The position numbers were made by a program, and so were the translations under genes. Below are positions 32,321 to 40,195 of a DNA stretch of 50,603 nt, piece after piece. The DNA comes from Candidatus Woesearchaeota archaeon (lineage in GTDB: Archaea > Nanobdellota > Nanobdellia > Woesearchaeales > GW2011-AR9). The notes beneath the pieces were generated by a model, which was not told the origin of the DNA, did not search any database, and saw only the letters and a program-made list of their open reading frames with translations. Position 1 is the stretch's first letter, and each line of letters starts with the position of its first letter. Location of the stretch: contig JACPND010000015.1 in the NCBI GenBank assembly GCA_016185625.1, forward strand, positions 1 through 50,603, written 5' to 3'.

Positions 32321-34726
32321 TCAATTGACCATACTCGTCTGCCCTTCTTTGGTAATCCGTATCACCTGCTGCACAAAGGTCTCGATCTTGGATTCGTGGG
32401 ATACGATAATTGTCTGCTTCAAGTTCAATTTATCCAACACATCCCGCACCTTATCCAACTGCTCGGAGCTGAATCCATCCGTCGGCTCATCTAAGATCAG
32501 GAGGTCTTTGGTTTTGATATAGGGGATGACGTCATTGACGACTTTATTCAAAGCTAACCGATAGGCCAAGGCGGCCGACGTCCGCTCGCCGCCGCTGAGA
32601 TTAGCAAAGCCGATTTCATAGCCGTTCTGTTCTATCACCGGCGTAAAGGCATCGTCTAATCTGGCGGCCATATTCTCATCATCAATTAAGGTCGAAAACC
32701 ATTCTTTAAAGAGCTGCTGGAAATGCTGATGAATGGCGACCATCATCTGTTTTTCAATCGTGTGGGTGAGCGGGAGAAAATAATCCTCGGCCCAATGATA
32801 GAGTTCCTGCGCGCGGAGGAGCCTGTTTTTGTCATCACGAAGCTGGGTTACGGCCTGTTCCAATTGTTCTGTCTGTTGCTGCAGGGAATCCACCTGTGTC
32901 TGAAGCTGGGCCAGCTGGATAGACAGATTTTTCTCCTGCTGTACTATCAAGTCTACCTGTGTTTTGTGCTGCGCTATCTTTTCCGTACCATCGTATTTTT
33001 CCGCCAGCTGTACTTCGCCTTGTTGTTTTTGCTGGAGCAGGAAGGTTTTCTTTTTTTGGACGATTTCTTTTTGTGCCGCTAAGTCCAGAAGCGACTGTTC
33101 CAGAAATTCACGCTGATGGTATTTGTTGAGCAGATCTTGTTTCAGGCGCATCTGAAGCTGCAGCTGCTCCAGATTATGGGAACTTTCCAAGGCGGATAAT
33201 TTTTCTGCGGCCTGTCCCCGCTCGTCCTGCAGCCAGCGCAGAGCACGTTCTTCTTCCACCAGTATTTTTTGCTGTTTTTCTGCCTGCTGAAGTTCCAGCG
33301 CGGTCCTGGCATGAAGATTTTCTTTTCGGACGAGCTGTTCGGACTGCTGCTGCACCTGCTGCTTTTGTTCGAGGATCTGCTGCTTCTTTTCCTGGGCATC
33401 AGACAGGAGATGTTCTGCCTGATCGATTTTCTGTTTTTCTTCGGCGCAGATTTTTTCTTTGTGCAGAGGGTCAATCGGCTGCAGGCAGGTAGGGCATTGG
33501 CCTAATTGGAGCAGGCGCTGCTGGATACTTCTGGCCTGTTCCAGAATGGTCTGGTTTTTGGTAAGGATTTCCATCGTCTTCTGAAAGAGTTCGTCGAGCT
33601 GGACGTTTTTGCCGCGGATAATTTCTTTTTCAGTGAGTTCTTGAGCTAGCTGCTGGAGGAGCTGCCGTTTTTCGGGAAGGGATTGGACTGCTTCCTGCAA
33701 TTCCGGAAGAAGCTGTTCTTTTTCTTTGAGCTGGCGGTCCAGTTGGGAAATTTTGGTCTGCCAGGAGGAACGCTGGGAAATGAAGGTGTTTTTACGCTGT
33801 TCTAATTCATGGATTTCCTGCAGCAGCTGCCCGGCAGTGATGGCAGGAAGTGAGAGTTGCTGCAACTGCAATTGGATCTGATCCTGCCTTGAGGTGAACT
33901 GCTGAAGCTGAGTCTCTTTTTCATTGAGCAGCAAGATTGTATTTTTAATATTGTTTTTAATATCGAGAAATTTTTTTTGCTGCTCTTCAAGCTGCTGGAG
34001 CTGCTGACGATACTCTTGAAGCTGCTGCTGAATCATCATTAAACCGGGTGTGAGCTGTTGTATCTTTTCGTGGAAGATTTTTTTTTCCAGTTCCATCTGC
34101 GCTAGCTTCTGCTCTTGCTGCGGCAGCGGCCAAATTTTGGTCTCGAGTATGGCCAGTTCCACCCGCTGCTGCTTGAGATAGATCTGCAGATTTTCACGGA
34201 TGTTTTTGTATTTGTCGATGTTGAAGATTTTTCTAAGCGTGTCTAAGCGGACTTCAGGATCTTCCTGCAGAATGAGTTTCATCTCTTCCTGCGGGCAATA
34301 GACGCTGTAGCGGAAGACGTAATTTTTGTTTTTGGTCAGGAGATCGTCGGGATAGCCGAGCAGGCGGATGATTTCGGCTTTGAGTTCGACAGGCATGAGC
34401 TCTTTTTTGATGTTGTTGATGATTAAAGCGCCGGAAAGCTGCTTGATAGTGTCTTTTTCTTTTTTGATGGCACGCTGGATAATCAGGGTTTGATTGTCGA
34501 GCGAAAGATGAAGTTCGACTTGTCCCTGCGTGGCGCCTTTTCGTAGCAGGGCTTCAGCAGGCAAGTCCGGGCGGGAACTGCCAAATAAGGCAAATTCAAT
34601 CGCCATGAGAATGGTCGATTTGCCGGAACCGATGTCACCGGACAATAAGGTCGAGCCTTCCGGGAATTCGATGGTTTGCTGCTGATAAGAACGGATATTC
34701 TGCAGGGTGAGATGGTGGAGGAGCAT
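32321..34726 (-). CDS. rad50: DNA double-strand break repair ATPase Rad50
   Basis: An SMC-like ATPase of 801 residues that with Mre11 tethers and processes DNA ends. Walker A is GDIGSGKST (30-38), the zinc hook is CPTC at 411-414 in the middle of two long Gln-rich coiled coils, and the signature LSGGERTSAA is near 709. Walker B LLILDEP is at about 742-748, followed by the switch His in VSHESK near 777. All key motifs are present; the length is a little under the usual 850-900 of archaeal Rad50. No Mre11 or HerA/NurA gene is adjacent, which is unusual. TATA-like CTATAAAG at 34748-34755 gives a leaderless start. Confidence 0.93.
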   Translation of the reverse strand: MLLHHLTLQNIRSYQQQTIEFPEGSTLLSGDIGSGKSTILMAIEFALFGSSRPDLPAEALLRKGATQGQVELHLSLDNQTLIIQRAIKKEKDTIKQLSGALIINNIKKELMPVELKAEIIRLLGYPDDLLTKNKNYVFRYSVYCPQEEMKLILQEDPEVRLDTLRKIFNIDKYKNIRENLQIYLKQQRVELAILETKIWPLPQQEQKLAQMELEKKIFHEKIQQLTPGLMMIQQQLQEYRQQLQQLEEQQKKFLDIKNNIKNTILLLNEKETQLQQFTSRQDQIQLQLQQLSLPAITAGQLLQEIHELEQRKNTFISQRSSWQTKISQLDRQLKEKEQLLPELQEAVQSLPEKRQLLQQLAQELTEKEIIRGKNVQLDELFQKTMEILTKNQTILEQARSIQQRLLQLGQCPTCLQPIDPLHKEKICAEEKQKIDQAEHLLSDAQEKKQQILEQKQQVQQQSEQLVRKENLHARTALELQQAEKQQKILVEEERALRWLQDERGQAAEKLSALESSHNLEQLQLQMRLKQDLLNKYHQREFLEQSLLDLAAQKEIVQKKKTFLLQQKQQGEVQLAEKYDGTEKIAQHKTQVDLIVQQEKNLSIQLAQLQTQVDSLQQQTEQLEQAVTQLRDDKNRLLRAQELYHWAEDYFLPLTHTIEKQMMVAIHQHFQQLFKEWFSTLIDDENMAARLDDAFTPVIEQNGYEIGFANLSGGERTSAALAYRLALNKVVNDVIPYIKTKDLLILDEPTDGFSSEQLDKVRDVLDKLNLKQTIIVSHESKIETFVQQVIRITKEGQTSMVN

Positions 34727-34747
34727 GAGTTATTTTCAACGCCGCGG

Positions 34748-34755
34748 CTTTATAG
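34748..34755 (-). promoter_or_regulatory. TATA-like box of rad50
   Basis: CTATAAAG on the minus strand lies 22-29 bases before the ATG at 34726. Confidence 0.45.
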
Positions 34756-34813
34756 GTTTTATCGTTCTGGAAGATATGGTTACGCACTTTGCTGTCAAGA
34801 TACTCTTTATTTA

Positions 34814-34970
34814 TCGGGATATGGGAGACGGCAGGCCGTGTGCTCGGCAGAAAGCTGGATTTCATTATTGTTGCAACTTGATGTTTACGACGAGAGCTTT
34901 CTGTTCCTTAACTTTGTGCAAAGCAGTGGCCTGGCCTCACACACCTCTTGGCCTTGCCGTCTCCCGATGA
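34814..34970. repeat. Imperfect inverted repeat between rad50 and NUDIX genes
   Basis: GGGAGACGGCAGGCC near the left edge pairs with GGCCTTGCCGTCTCCC near the right edge with one bulge; inside, CAGAAAGCT pairs with AGCTTTCTG. It occupies the middle of the 300-bp gap between divergent genes. It could be a decayed miniature element or a structured regulatory region. No open frame worth calling. Confidence 0.55.
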
Positions 34971-34994
34971 GTGTACAGTATCTGCTGTCAACAA

Positions 34995-35004
34995 TATTTA
35001 TAAA
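34995..35004 (+). promoter_or_regulatory. TATA-like box of NUDIX gene
   Basis: TATTTATAAA lies 23-32 bases before the ATG at 35027, supporting that codon rather than the in-frame ATG at 35015. Confidence 0.5.
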
Positions 35005-35026
35005 GCTTAAGAGAATGTACTTAAAT

Positions 35027-35419
35027 ATGAGAATAGCAATTGGAGCCGCAATTATTGACGAGGGGAGAATTTTGTTAGTAAGAAAAAAACAAAGCTGGAT
35101 TCTACCTGGTGGAAAACCTGAGCCCCATGAATCTGATATTGAATGTCTTTGCAGAGAGGTAGGCGAAGAGTTATCTGGAACACAATTAGAACACATTCAA
35201 TATTATGGTGATTTTGAGGGTGTAGCACCACATCAAGGAGATATCTTAAAGGTGAAGGTTTACTTTGCAGATGTTAAAGGACAACTTTATCGACCTGCTG
35301 CGGAAATTACTGCCTGTGATTGGGCGGATAATCCCAGCAAGTATAATCTTTCTGATATTACTTCTAAGATAGTAGATTCTCTTATCGGAGATGGGCACTT
35401 AAAGCGGTCGAGTGATTGA
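35027..35419 (+). CDS. NUDIX hydrolase
   Basis: A 130-residue NUDIX protein. The diagnostic box is GGKPEPHESDIECLCREVGE, matching Gx5Ex7REVxE with one nearby variation, which binds Mg and cleaves nucleoside diphosphates linked to another moiety. N-terminal RIAIGAAIIDEGRILLVRKK is the usual first strand pair. The start at 35027 fits the TATA-like box; an in-frame open region upstream is not coding. Substrate class cannot be read; small sanitising or house-cleaning NUDIX enzymes look alike. Divergent from rad50. Confidence 0.85.
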   Translation: MRIAIGAAIIDEGRILLVRKKQSWILPGGKPEPHESDIECLCREVGEELSGTQLEHIQYYGDFEGVAPHQGDILKVKVYFADVKGQLYRPAAEITACDWADNPSKYNLSDITSKIVDSLIGDGHLKRSSD

Positions 35420-35429
35420 AACGGGAAGA

Positions 35430-36095
35430 TTACCCATCAATGCCCACCGCCGTAAGGTCCCGGAAATATTCCTGCCGGAGATTTAGATACCGCTCAGCGA
35501 CGGGAGGTTTCTCCGTAACTACACGCACATCCTTCCAGCAAATGGGATTAAATGGAAGAGGAGCATTTACCCTACGGACATGAATTGCATTGACGGTACT
35601 TCCGACAGAGGAACAGATGTAACTGCGATGAATTCCATCGAGAAGCACATGTAGGCCATCATGTTGTTCCACAATGGGCGGGATGTAAAAAGCCATCACT
35701 TTTTTTCCTGCGTCATCTTCTCCAAAAATCTGTGCCGGCGGCATTTGGGATACCCCGGCAGTAACGTAGGAACTGAAAACTCCGCGCATCGCTTCCATAA
35801 TGGAAAGCAATTTTTGCTGCGAGACAAAAGTTTGACCAATGACTAATCCTTTCGGTTCTACACCATAAATCATAACTTCAGCATCCTCATACGGCCGCTG
35901 TTCCGTGCCTCGGAGAGGGATGGAGCAAATTAACGTTTCTAAAACTTCACCACGCACGAAGGTTAAATCATCAATGCGCGCAACTTCACGCAGAGGAATG
36001 ATAGAATTGTAACCAGTATTATTACGGCATAAAGCTACACCTAACTTCTCTTCTAATTGTTCTCGTGGAAGGCGAAATCGTGGGTTAAGGCTCAT
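35430..36095 (-). CDS. Uncharacterised protein with ParB-like DGxHR motif
   Basis: A 221-residue soluble protein. Residues about 140-180 (HVLLDGIHRSYICSSVGSTV then NAIHVRRV) resemble the ParB/sulfiredoxin-like fold, in which DGxHR binds a nucleotide phosphate; the rest (1-130) has alternating alpha/beta elements without a match I know. No helix-turn-helix of classical ParB is visible. It directly follows the GmhB-like phosphatase gene with no gap, so it is likely co-expressed and may act on a related substrate. It might be a small-molecule kinase or nucleotide-binding enzyme. Low certainty. Confidence 0.6.
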   Translation of the reverse strand: MSLNPRFRLPREQLEEKLGVALCRNNTGYNSIIPLREVARIDDLTFVRGEVLETLICSIPLRGTEQRPYEDAEVMIYGVEPKGLVIGQTFVSQQKLLSIMEAMRGVFSSYVTAGVSQMPPAQIFGEDDAGKKVMAFYIPPIVEQHDGLHVLLDGIHRSYICSSVGSTVNAIHVRRVNAPLPFNPICWKDVRVVTEKPPVAERYLNLRQEYFRDLTAVGIDG

Positions 36096-36614
36096 TTAGA
36101 TCACCGTCTGTATTTCGTTTAGATGAGGGATGATAAAATCTGGCTGAATAGAGCTGCAATACTTTTTCCCCTCACCGGTTTGAACCAAGATCGTTTTTGT
36201 TCCCGCATTCTTACCGCAGAGAATATCATCTTCCATGTCTCCGATGAAGTACGATGCGGAGAGATCAAGCTGATGCTTTCCAGCCGCTTTCTGTAGTAAG
36301 GTGATCTTTGGCTTGCGGCATTCGCAGTTGTCCAAGCGCTGGTGCGGGCAAAAGTAATAGTCTGTAATCGTTATGCCCTGATGATGCAATTGCTGAATAA
36401 TGTGAGAAAAAAAACCATGAACTTGCTGTTCTGTCAATTTTCCCTTGGCTATCCAGGACTGATTGGAAATGATTATAAGCTTAAAGTCTTTTTTTTGCAG
36501 ATAGAGAAGCCCCGGCGCAAGATTGGCTAAAAGCTGATCGGTCGGAATGGCCAGAGGATAGCCAGAGTTATCGACCAGCGTACCGTCTTTATCTAAAAAA
36601 ATTGCTTTCTGCAT
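36096..36614 (-). CDS. gmhB: GmhB-like HAD phosphatase
   Basis: A 172-residue HAD-subfamily IIIA phosphatase like D-glycero-D-manno-heptose-1,7-bisphosphate phosphatase or histidinol-phosphatase. Motif I is FLDKDGTLVD (Asp8 and Asp10), motif II is IISNQSWIAKG, and the zinc-binding loop has the spacing of GmhB: YFCPHQRLDNCECRKP. Motif III Lys and motif IV GDMEDDILCGKNAG are present. The sugar phosphate is unknown; heptose modification of archaeal surface glycans is one possibility, histidine synthesis another. A TATA-like box at 36639-36647 is 25-33 bases upstream. Immediately followed by the ParB-like gene. Confidence 0.85.
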   Translation of the reverse strand: MQKAIFLDKDGTLVDNSGYPLAIPTDQLLANLAPGLLYLQKKDFKLIIISNQSWIAKGKLTEQQVHGFFSHIIQQLHHQGITITDYYFCPHQRLDNCECRKPKITLLQKAAGKHQLDLSASYFIGDMEDDILCGKNAGTKTILVQTGEGKKYCSSIQPDFIIPHLNEIQTVI

Positions 36615-36638
36615 TTCGTAGGGAAAGAAAGGACAGCC

Positions 36639-36647
36639 TTATAAATA
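36639..36647 (-). promoter_or_regulatory. TATA-like box of gmhB-like gene
   Basis: TTATTTATAA on the minus strand lies 25-34 bases before the ATG at 36614, fitting a leaderless transcript for the gmhB-like gene and the ParB-like gene after it. Confidence 0.4.
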
Positions 36648-36650
36648 ATT

Positions 36651-36983
36651 TGTTATGGTGCAATCTTCAGGTGCTGCCAGCCAAGTAATACTTCAGCATC
36701 CTGAAGTGAAGCGTCACCATCTTCTCGCCTCTCGCAGTATTTATGGAAGGCAGACATCTCCGTAGGAGCAAGAAGGGATATTCTTCCCTTCTGCTCAGTC
36801 GGGACAGCGATCCCGACTTGAGCCTTCCCTCTGTCTGCTCCATGTTTTCTTCGAAGAGGCTCGACCTGCAAGTATCCTATGCGAGATTCTCAGGTAGGGC
36901 ACTCACTCCGTTCGACCCTACGACGAAAATAAGAACACTAAGGGGGATTTTCCGTAGAAATATCCCCCAAACGTACGACTCGC
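36651..36983. other. Highly structured gene-free region with a MITE end
   Basis: This stretch has no credible gene but several hairpins: CTTCAG/CTGAAG (36691-36706), GAAGGGA/TCCCTTC around 36770-36792, and the perfect AGTCGGGA/TCCCGACT (36797-36818). These last two sit inside a larger pairing of 36743-36756 with 36832-36844; there is also GGGGGAT/ATCCCCC further right. At 36685-36721 it begins like the GTAATACTTCAG end of the element at 38202, without a partner end. It lies against the shortened 3' end of folC. It could be a composite of decayed miniature elements or a structured RNA. Confidence 0.5.
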
Positions 36984-38147
36984 CTAGTGTAACTGGCGGC
37001 GTGACGTGGAGAGACTGCTGGTCGTGATTACTTTTTTGTTTTGGGGAATGTAGCGCAAGAGAGTCTTGATGGGCGCTGGCTTGAAGTTTGATTTAGTGAC
37101 GATAATGGTCTGGAAAAATGGGGCAATCAGCGGAATCATCTTGGGAATGTCTTTATCCTTGGAAATACCAATAATTAAAATTTTTTTCTGATGAGGGAGC
37201 CGCCTGAGAAACCGCTGTACGTAGCGAAAACCAGCCACATTATGAGAGCCGTCCACAATGGTTAATGGTTTTTTTGCAATTACCTGCAGTCGCCACGGCC
37301 ATTCTGTTTTCAGCAATGCTTTTTGTATGGTGCTGTCTGAAATCAGCCACCCGTATTTTCGCAACGTACGAATAACGGTTACGGCGGTGAGGGCATTCAG
37401 CGGCTGGTAGTCTCCCAGGAGGGCGACGGTGAACAGACCATCTTTCGTTTTGAACGTTTGTCCATTGAGATTCGCGTCCATAATTCTAAAACGCCCATTC
37501 ACCCTGATCATCTTTGTTTTGGCGCGTTTGCAGATTTTTTGGAATAACTGCAGATTTTTTTTTCGTTTTTCGGCCGTGACCAGAATGGAGTTTTCTTTGA
37601 TAATTCCGGCCTTTTCCCGGGCGATCTGGAGCAGCGTACTGCCTAAATGCTTTTGATGGTCGTACTCAATATTGGTACTCACCGAAACCAGCGGATGAAC
37701 AACATTTGTGGCATCCAGCCGTCCACCCATCCCGACTTCGACGACCGCAATATCCACTTTTTGTTCCGCAAAATACTGAAAGGCCAGCGCCGTGGTAAAC
37801 TCAAAGAAGGTTGGTCTTAGTTTGGCGGTTTGTGACTTTGATTTTATGTTTTGTATCAAAGCGATTAAAGAACGATCAGAGATCGGGCGGTTATTAATGG
37901 TGATGCGTTCATTAAATTTGACGAGATGCGGCGAGGTATAGCGGCCAACCTTGAATCCTGCTTCCAGGAGAATTTGCGCAATAAATGCGGTCGTGGATCC
38001 CTTTCCATTCGTGCCGGTAACATGAATGCAGGGGAATTGTTGCTGCGGATCGCCTAACAACTGCATCAACTGCCGCATCACATCTAAACCCAGCTTCATG
38101 CCGAATCGGTTCAGGGAGTAGAGCCAGTGAAGGAGATGGTTTTGCAT
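36984..38147 (-). CDS. folC: Folylpolyglutamate/dihydrofolate synthase, 3'-shortened
   Basis: A Mur-ligase-type enzyme that adds glutamate to folates. The P-loop is HVTGTNGKGSTTAFIAQILL (from about 42), followed by FEFTTALAF, VVEVGMGGRLDATN, and STNIEYDHQKHLG with the Mg-binding His, then EKAGIIK. The C-terminal domain has VDGSHNVAGF near 310. The protein is 387 residues, whereas FolC usually has 410-440; its end NKKVITTSSLSTSRRQLH replaces the expected last helix-strand pairs with a VTGSLY-like motif. The lost end adjoins the structured element at 36651-36983. Activity may be reduced or kept; the catalytic core is intact. Serves the thyA/folA/glyA folate cycle encoded nearby. Confidence 0.88.
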   Translation of the reverse strand: MQNHLLHWLYSLNRFGMKLGLDVMRQLMQLLGDPQQQFPCIHVTGTNGKGSTTAFIAQILLEAGFKVGRYTSPHLVKFNERITINNRPISDRSLIALIQNIKSKSQTAKLRPTFFEFTTALAFQYFAEQKVDIAVVEVGMGGRLDATNVVHPLVSVSTNIEYDHQKHLGSTLLQIAREKAGIIKENSILVTAEKRKKNLQLFQKICKRAKTKMIRVNGRFRIMDANLNGQTFKTKDGLFTVALLGDYQPLNALTAVTVIRTLRKYGWLISDSTIQKALLKTEWPWRLQVIAKKPLTIVDGSHNVAGFRYVQRFLRRLPHQKKILIIGISKDKDIPKMIPLIAPFFQTIIVTKSNFKPAPIKTLLRYIPQNKKVITTSSLSTSRRQLH

Positions 38148-38201
38148 TGTCCTGTGGGATGCTTGAGAGGGGATAACACTATTTAAATATATGTTCCAGC
38201 C

Positions 38202-38368
38202 GTAATACTTCAGCTTTATGAAGCACTACTATCCTTAAAATCGAGCTTAAACGATAAATACATCTAGCCGACAAGGGGGATTGTCCCATCCGGGGAACGG
38301 CGGCTTTCGATATACACATCAAAAGCGAGAAGATAGTAGTGCTTCACTTCAGGAAGCTGAAGTATTAC
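38202..38368. mobile_element. GTAATAC-ended miniature element
   Basis: A 167-bp element with inverted ends GTAATACTTCAGCTT...GAAGCACTACTATC, the right end having five extra bases. It is flanked by a perfect 8-bp target duplication TTCCAGCC (38194-38201 and 38369-38376). No gene inside. Single or partial copies of the end are at 36685-36721 and 41153-41184. It fills most of the gap between folC and the next gene; the TATA-like ATTTAAATA near 38181 probably serves folC. Confidence 0.8.
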
Positions 38369-38455
38369 TTCCAGCCGTAATCGGCATCACTGCAACGCAG
38401 ACTAACATACTCGGGGGCATTACTCAGTTAATAGTGTAACTGTTTTTGCTTATTC

Positions 38456-39052
38456 TTAATTTATGAGTCGAGTGAACCCATTTAAGATTACGCGATAATT
38501 TTCCTCCGTTCTTGGAATCCAATTGAGATCACACTCACTATAACCGCCCCATCGTGGATCAGCAGCGAGGTCCCTCTTTCCATCAAATCTAACCTCTACT
38601 TGCAACGCGTATTTTTCTTTACTGCCAACTGTTGATAAGTCTCCGGTTAACGAAACTATTGGTTGCTCTGGAAAGACAGTTTGAACTCTGAATTGTTCTG
38701 TTCTCATTTTCAATGCTTCCTCCATCCCCCGCACTTTTGCAAAAAATTGATACAAAGAATCACTGTTGGCAATGTATTTCTTGATATTTACAAAATGTGT
38801 ATCAAAGTCAGAACCATGGATAAATTTTGAATCCTCTAGTCCCAAGCTGACCCGAAGCAGGGAGTTAGCTTCTCTGTCTTCTTTTGTGAAAGATGCTGAT
38901 TTCCAGTTTTTGATTTTTGGCCCGTAATATAAAAATACATTTTCAGGTGGAAAATCTTTGTTTGTTTCTTCAGATTGGAACGTTTCCCATTCCACATAAC
39001 CTGTGGGCGTAAATATAACTCTGGAGTAGTCTGGTAGGTCTTCTGAATCCAA
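38456..39052 (-). CDS. Uncharacterised protein, 198 aa
   Basis: A 198-residue soluble-looking protein with no family I recognise. It starts MDSEDLPDYSRVIFTPTGYV and is mixed alpha/beta, with a charged middle helix (about 105-120) and a C-terminal part VEVRFDGKRDLAADPRWGGY that repeats Trp/Gly turns. No signal, membrane helix, Cys pairs or enzyme motif are visible. It is isolated between a miniature element and the TrmB regulator and has lower GC than the housekeeping genes, so it may be a recent arrival. Function unknown. Confidence 0.55.
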   Translation of the reverse strand: MDSEDLPDYSRVIFTPTGYVEWETFQSEETNKDFPPENVFLYYGPKIKNWKSASFTKEDREANSLLRVSLGLEDSKFIHGSDFDTHFVNIKKYIANSDSLYQFFAKVRGMEEALKMRTEQFRVQTVFPEQPIVSLTGDLSTVGSKEKYALQVEVRFDGKRDLAADPRWGGYSECDLNWIPRTEENYRVILNGFTRLIN

Positions 39053-39155
39053 AGAAGTGTGCCAGATTAGTATTGTTTATGATGTGGGATTCTTCCACGC
39101 TAAAATCGAAGAGCTACAAGATTGATTATTACCAATTATATTTTATTTAGCGTCA

Positions 39156-39245
39156 TTAAAAAAGAATATTAAACAACATCAAAAGGGGACACTTATTTCT
39201 CCAAGCCCACTCCATTAATGCTTTTTCTAATTTTGAAATTGTCAT
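39156..39245 (-). CDS. Possible 29-aa small protein
   Basis: A frame of 29 codons (MTISKLEKALMEWAWRNKCP at its start) is preceded by AGGAGGT seven bases upstream, a strong and here unusual ribosome binding site. The product ends in a hydrophobic stretch. It could also be the truncated start of a lost gene. Low certainty. Confidence 0.3.
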   Translation of the reverse strand: MTISKLEKALMEWAWRNKCPLLMLFNILF

Positions 39246-39307
39246 TTTTGTTTACCTCCTAATGTTTTATTACTCATTAGTGGAATTGAGCAACTATATT
39301 AATATTA

Positions 39308-39360
39308 TCTCCCCCTGTAGGGAGAATAGTGGCAATACTTACACCCTTAAGGGAGAATAA
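39308..39360. promoter_or_regulatory. Two operator-like repeats upstream of the TrmB gene
   Basis: TCTCCCCCTGTAGGGAGAATA (39308-39328) and ACACCCTTAAGGGAGAATAA (39341-39360) share GGGAGAATA, each with a CCC...GGG palindromic core. They lie just upstream of the TATA box at 39369, a typical position for autoregulation by the TrmB protein encoded downstream. Confidence 0.5.
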
Positions 39361-39368
39361 TAGAAAAG

Positions 39369-39378
39369 TTTAAATAAA
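39369..39378 (+). promoter_or_regulatory. TATA-like box of TrmB-family gene
   Basis: TTTAAATAAA is 21-30 bases before the ATG at 39399, giving a leaderless transcript. Confidence 0.5.
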
Positions 39379-39398
39379 AGCGTGGTCTACTGCTCTTC

Positions 39399-40151
39399 AT
39401 GGCAATAGAGACAATCTTGGAAGAAATAGGGCTGACGAAGAATGAGATAAAAATATATTTAGTTCTCCTAAAACTAGGATCAACAAGCACAGGAGCAATT
39501 GTTAAAGAAACCGGAGTGCATGCTTCTAAGGTGTATGACGGGCTTAACCGGTTGGCAGATAAAGGGTTAGTCACTCATGTCATTATTGCGAATACCAAGC
39601 ATTTTAAAGCAGTTAATCCTGATAGATTACTTGATTTCTTAGAAGATAAAAAGAAAGGTATTGAAACCCAAGAGGATGAAATTAAAAAATATCTTCCTGA
39701 ATTGAAATCATTTCAAGAGATAGGTGGAGATGAAACAGAGGCAGAAGTTTTTAGGGGATGGAAAGGAATGGAAACGGTGTTTAATGATGGGATTAAAGAA
39801 ATGGGAAAAAATGATGTCTGGTATGTCTTAGGTGCTTATGCTGGAGAAGATAGAGAAAGAACAAACACATTTATTCAAAAAGTGATTATGAAGTGTGAGA
39901 AGAAAAGAATGAAATGGAAAGTTATTTACAATGAAAGTGCTCGAAATACATTCAAGTACGAGCAAGAGTCTCCCATAACCGAAAACAGATTTTTGAACCA
40001 AGAAACACCCGCAACGATTAATATTTACAAAGACGTTACGTTTATTGCTCTATGGATAAAGAACCCCATAGCGTTTAGGGTAAGAAATCAAAAAGTAGCT
40101 GATTCATTTAAAACATACTTTAAATTCATGTGGAACTTGGCAAAACCATGA
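39399..40151 (+). CDS. TrmB-family transcriptional regulator
   Basis: A 250-residue regulator. The N-terminal winged helix-turn-helix (about 1-70) reads LGLTKNEIKIYLVLLKLGST style: GLTKNEIKIYLVLLKLG, TGAIVKETGVHASKVYDGLN and LADKGLVTHV, the TrmB signature. A short coiled coil follows (75-110), then an effector domain (about 115-250) of the PLD-like TrmB type. Archaeal TrmB proteins bind sugars or other small molecules and repress or activate nearby genes. Operator-like repeats just upstream suggest autoregulation. The next genes are a toxin-antitoxin pair in the same orientation with their own TATA box, so co-regulation is uncertain. Confidence 0.85.
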   Translation: MAIETILEEIGLTKNEIKIYLVLLKLGSTSTGAIVKETGVHASKVYDGLNRLADKGLVTHVIIANTKHFKAVNPDRLLDFLEDKKKGIETQEDEIKKYLPELKSFQEIGGDETEAEVFRGWKGMETVFNDGIKEMGKNDVWYVLGAYAGEDRERTNTFIQKVIMKCEKKRMKWKVIYNESARNTFKYEQESPITENRFLNQETPATINIYKDVTFIALWIKNPIAFRVRNQKVADSFKTYFKFMWNLAKP

Positions 40152-40164
40152 AAATAAGCGAAAA

Positions 40165-40175
40165 CTTTAAATAAT
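40165..40175 (+). promoter_or_regulatory. TATA-like box of UPF0175/PIN module
   Basis: CTTTAAATAAT lies 21-31 bases before the ATG at 40196, so the antitoxin-toxin pair has its own promoter. Confidence 0.45.
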
Positions 40176-40195
40176 ATTAGGACAATACTAGGAAA

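Larger units (their letters stand above)
39053..39398. other. AT-rich intergenic region before the TrmB gene
   Basis: Apart from the small frame at 39156-39245 and the operator-like repeats and TATA box at 39308-39378, I see nothing else coding or structured here. Confidence 0.5.

Noticed and set aside
34676-35026. Long N-terminal extension of the NUDIX frame
   Set aside because: The extension overlaps the start of rad50 and the inverted repeat, and the TATA-like box at 34995 puts the start at 35027.
36798-36818. tRNA or known RNA gene in the structured region
   Set aside because: The hairpins do not form a cloverleaf, and no T-loop GGTTCRA, RNase P or SRP signature was found.
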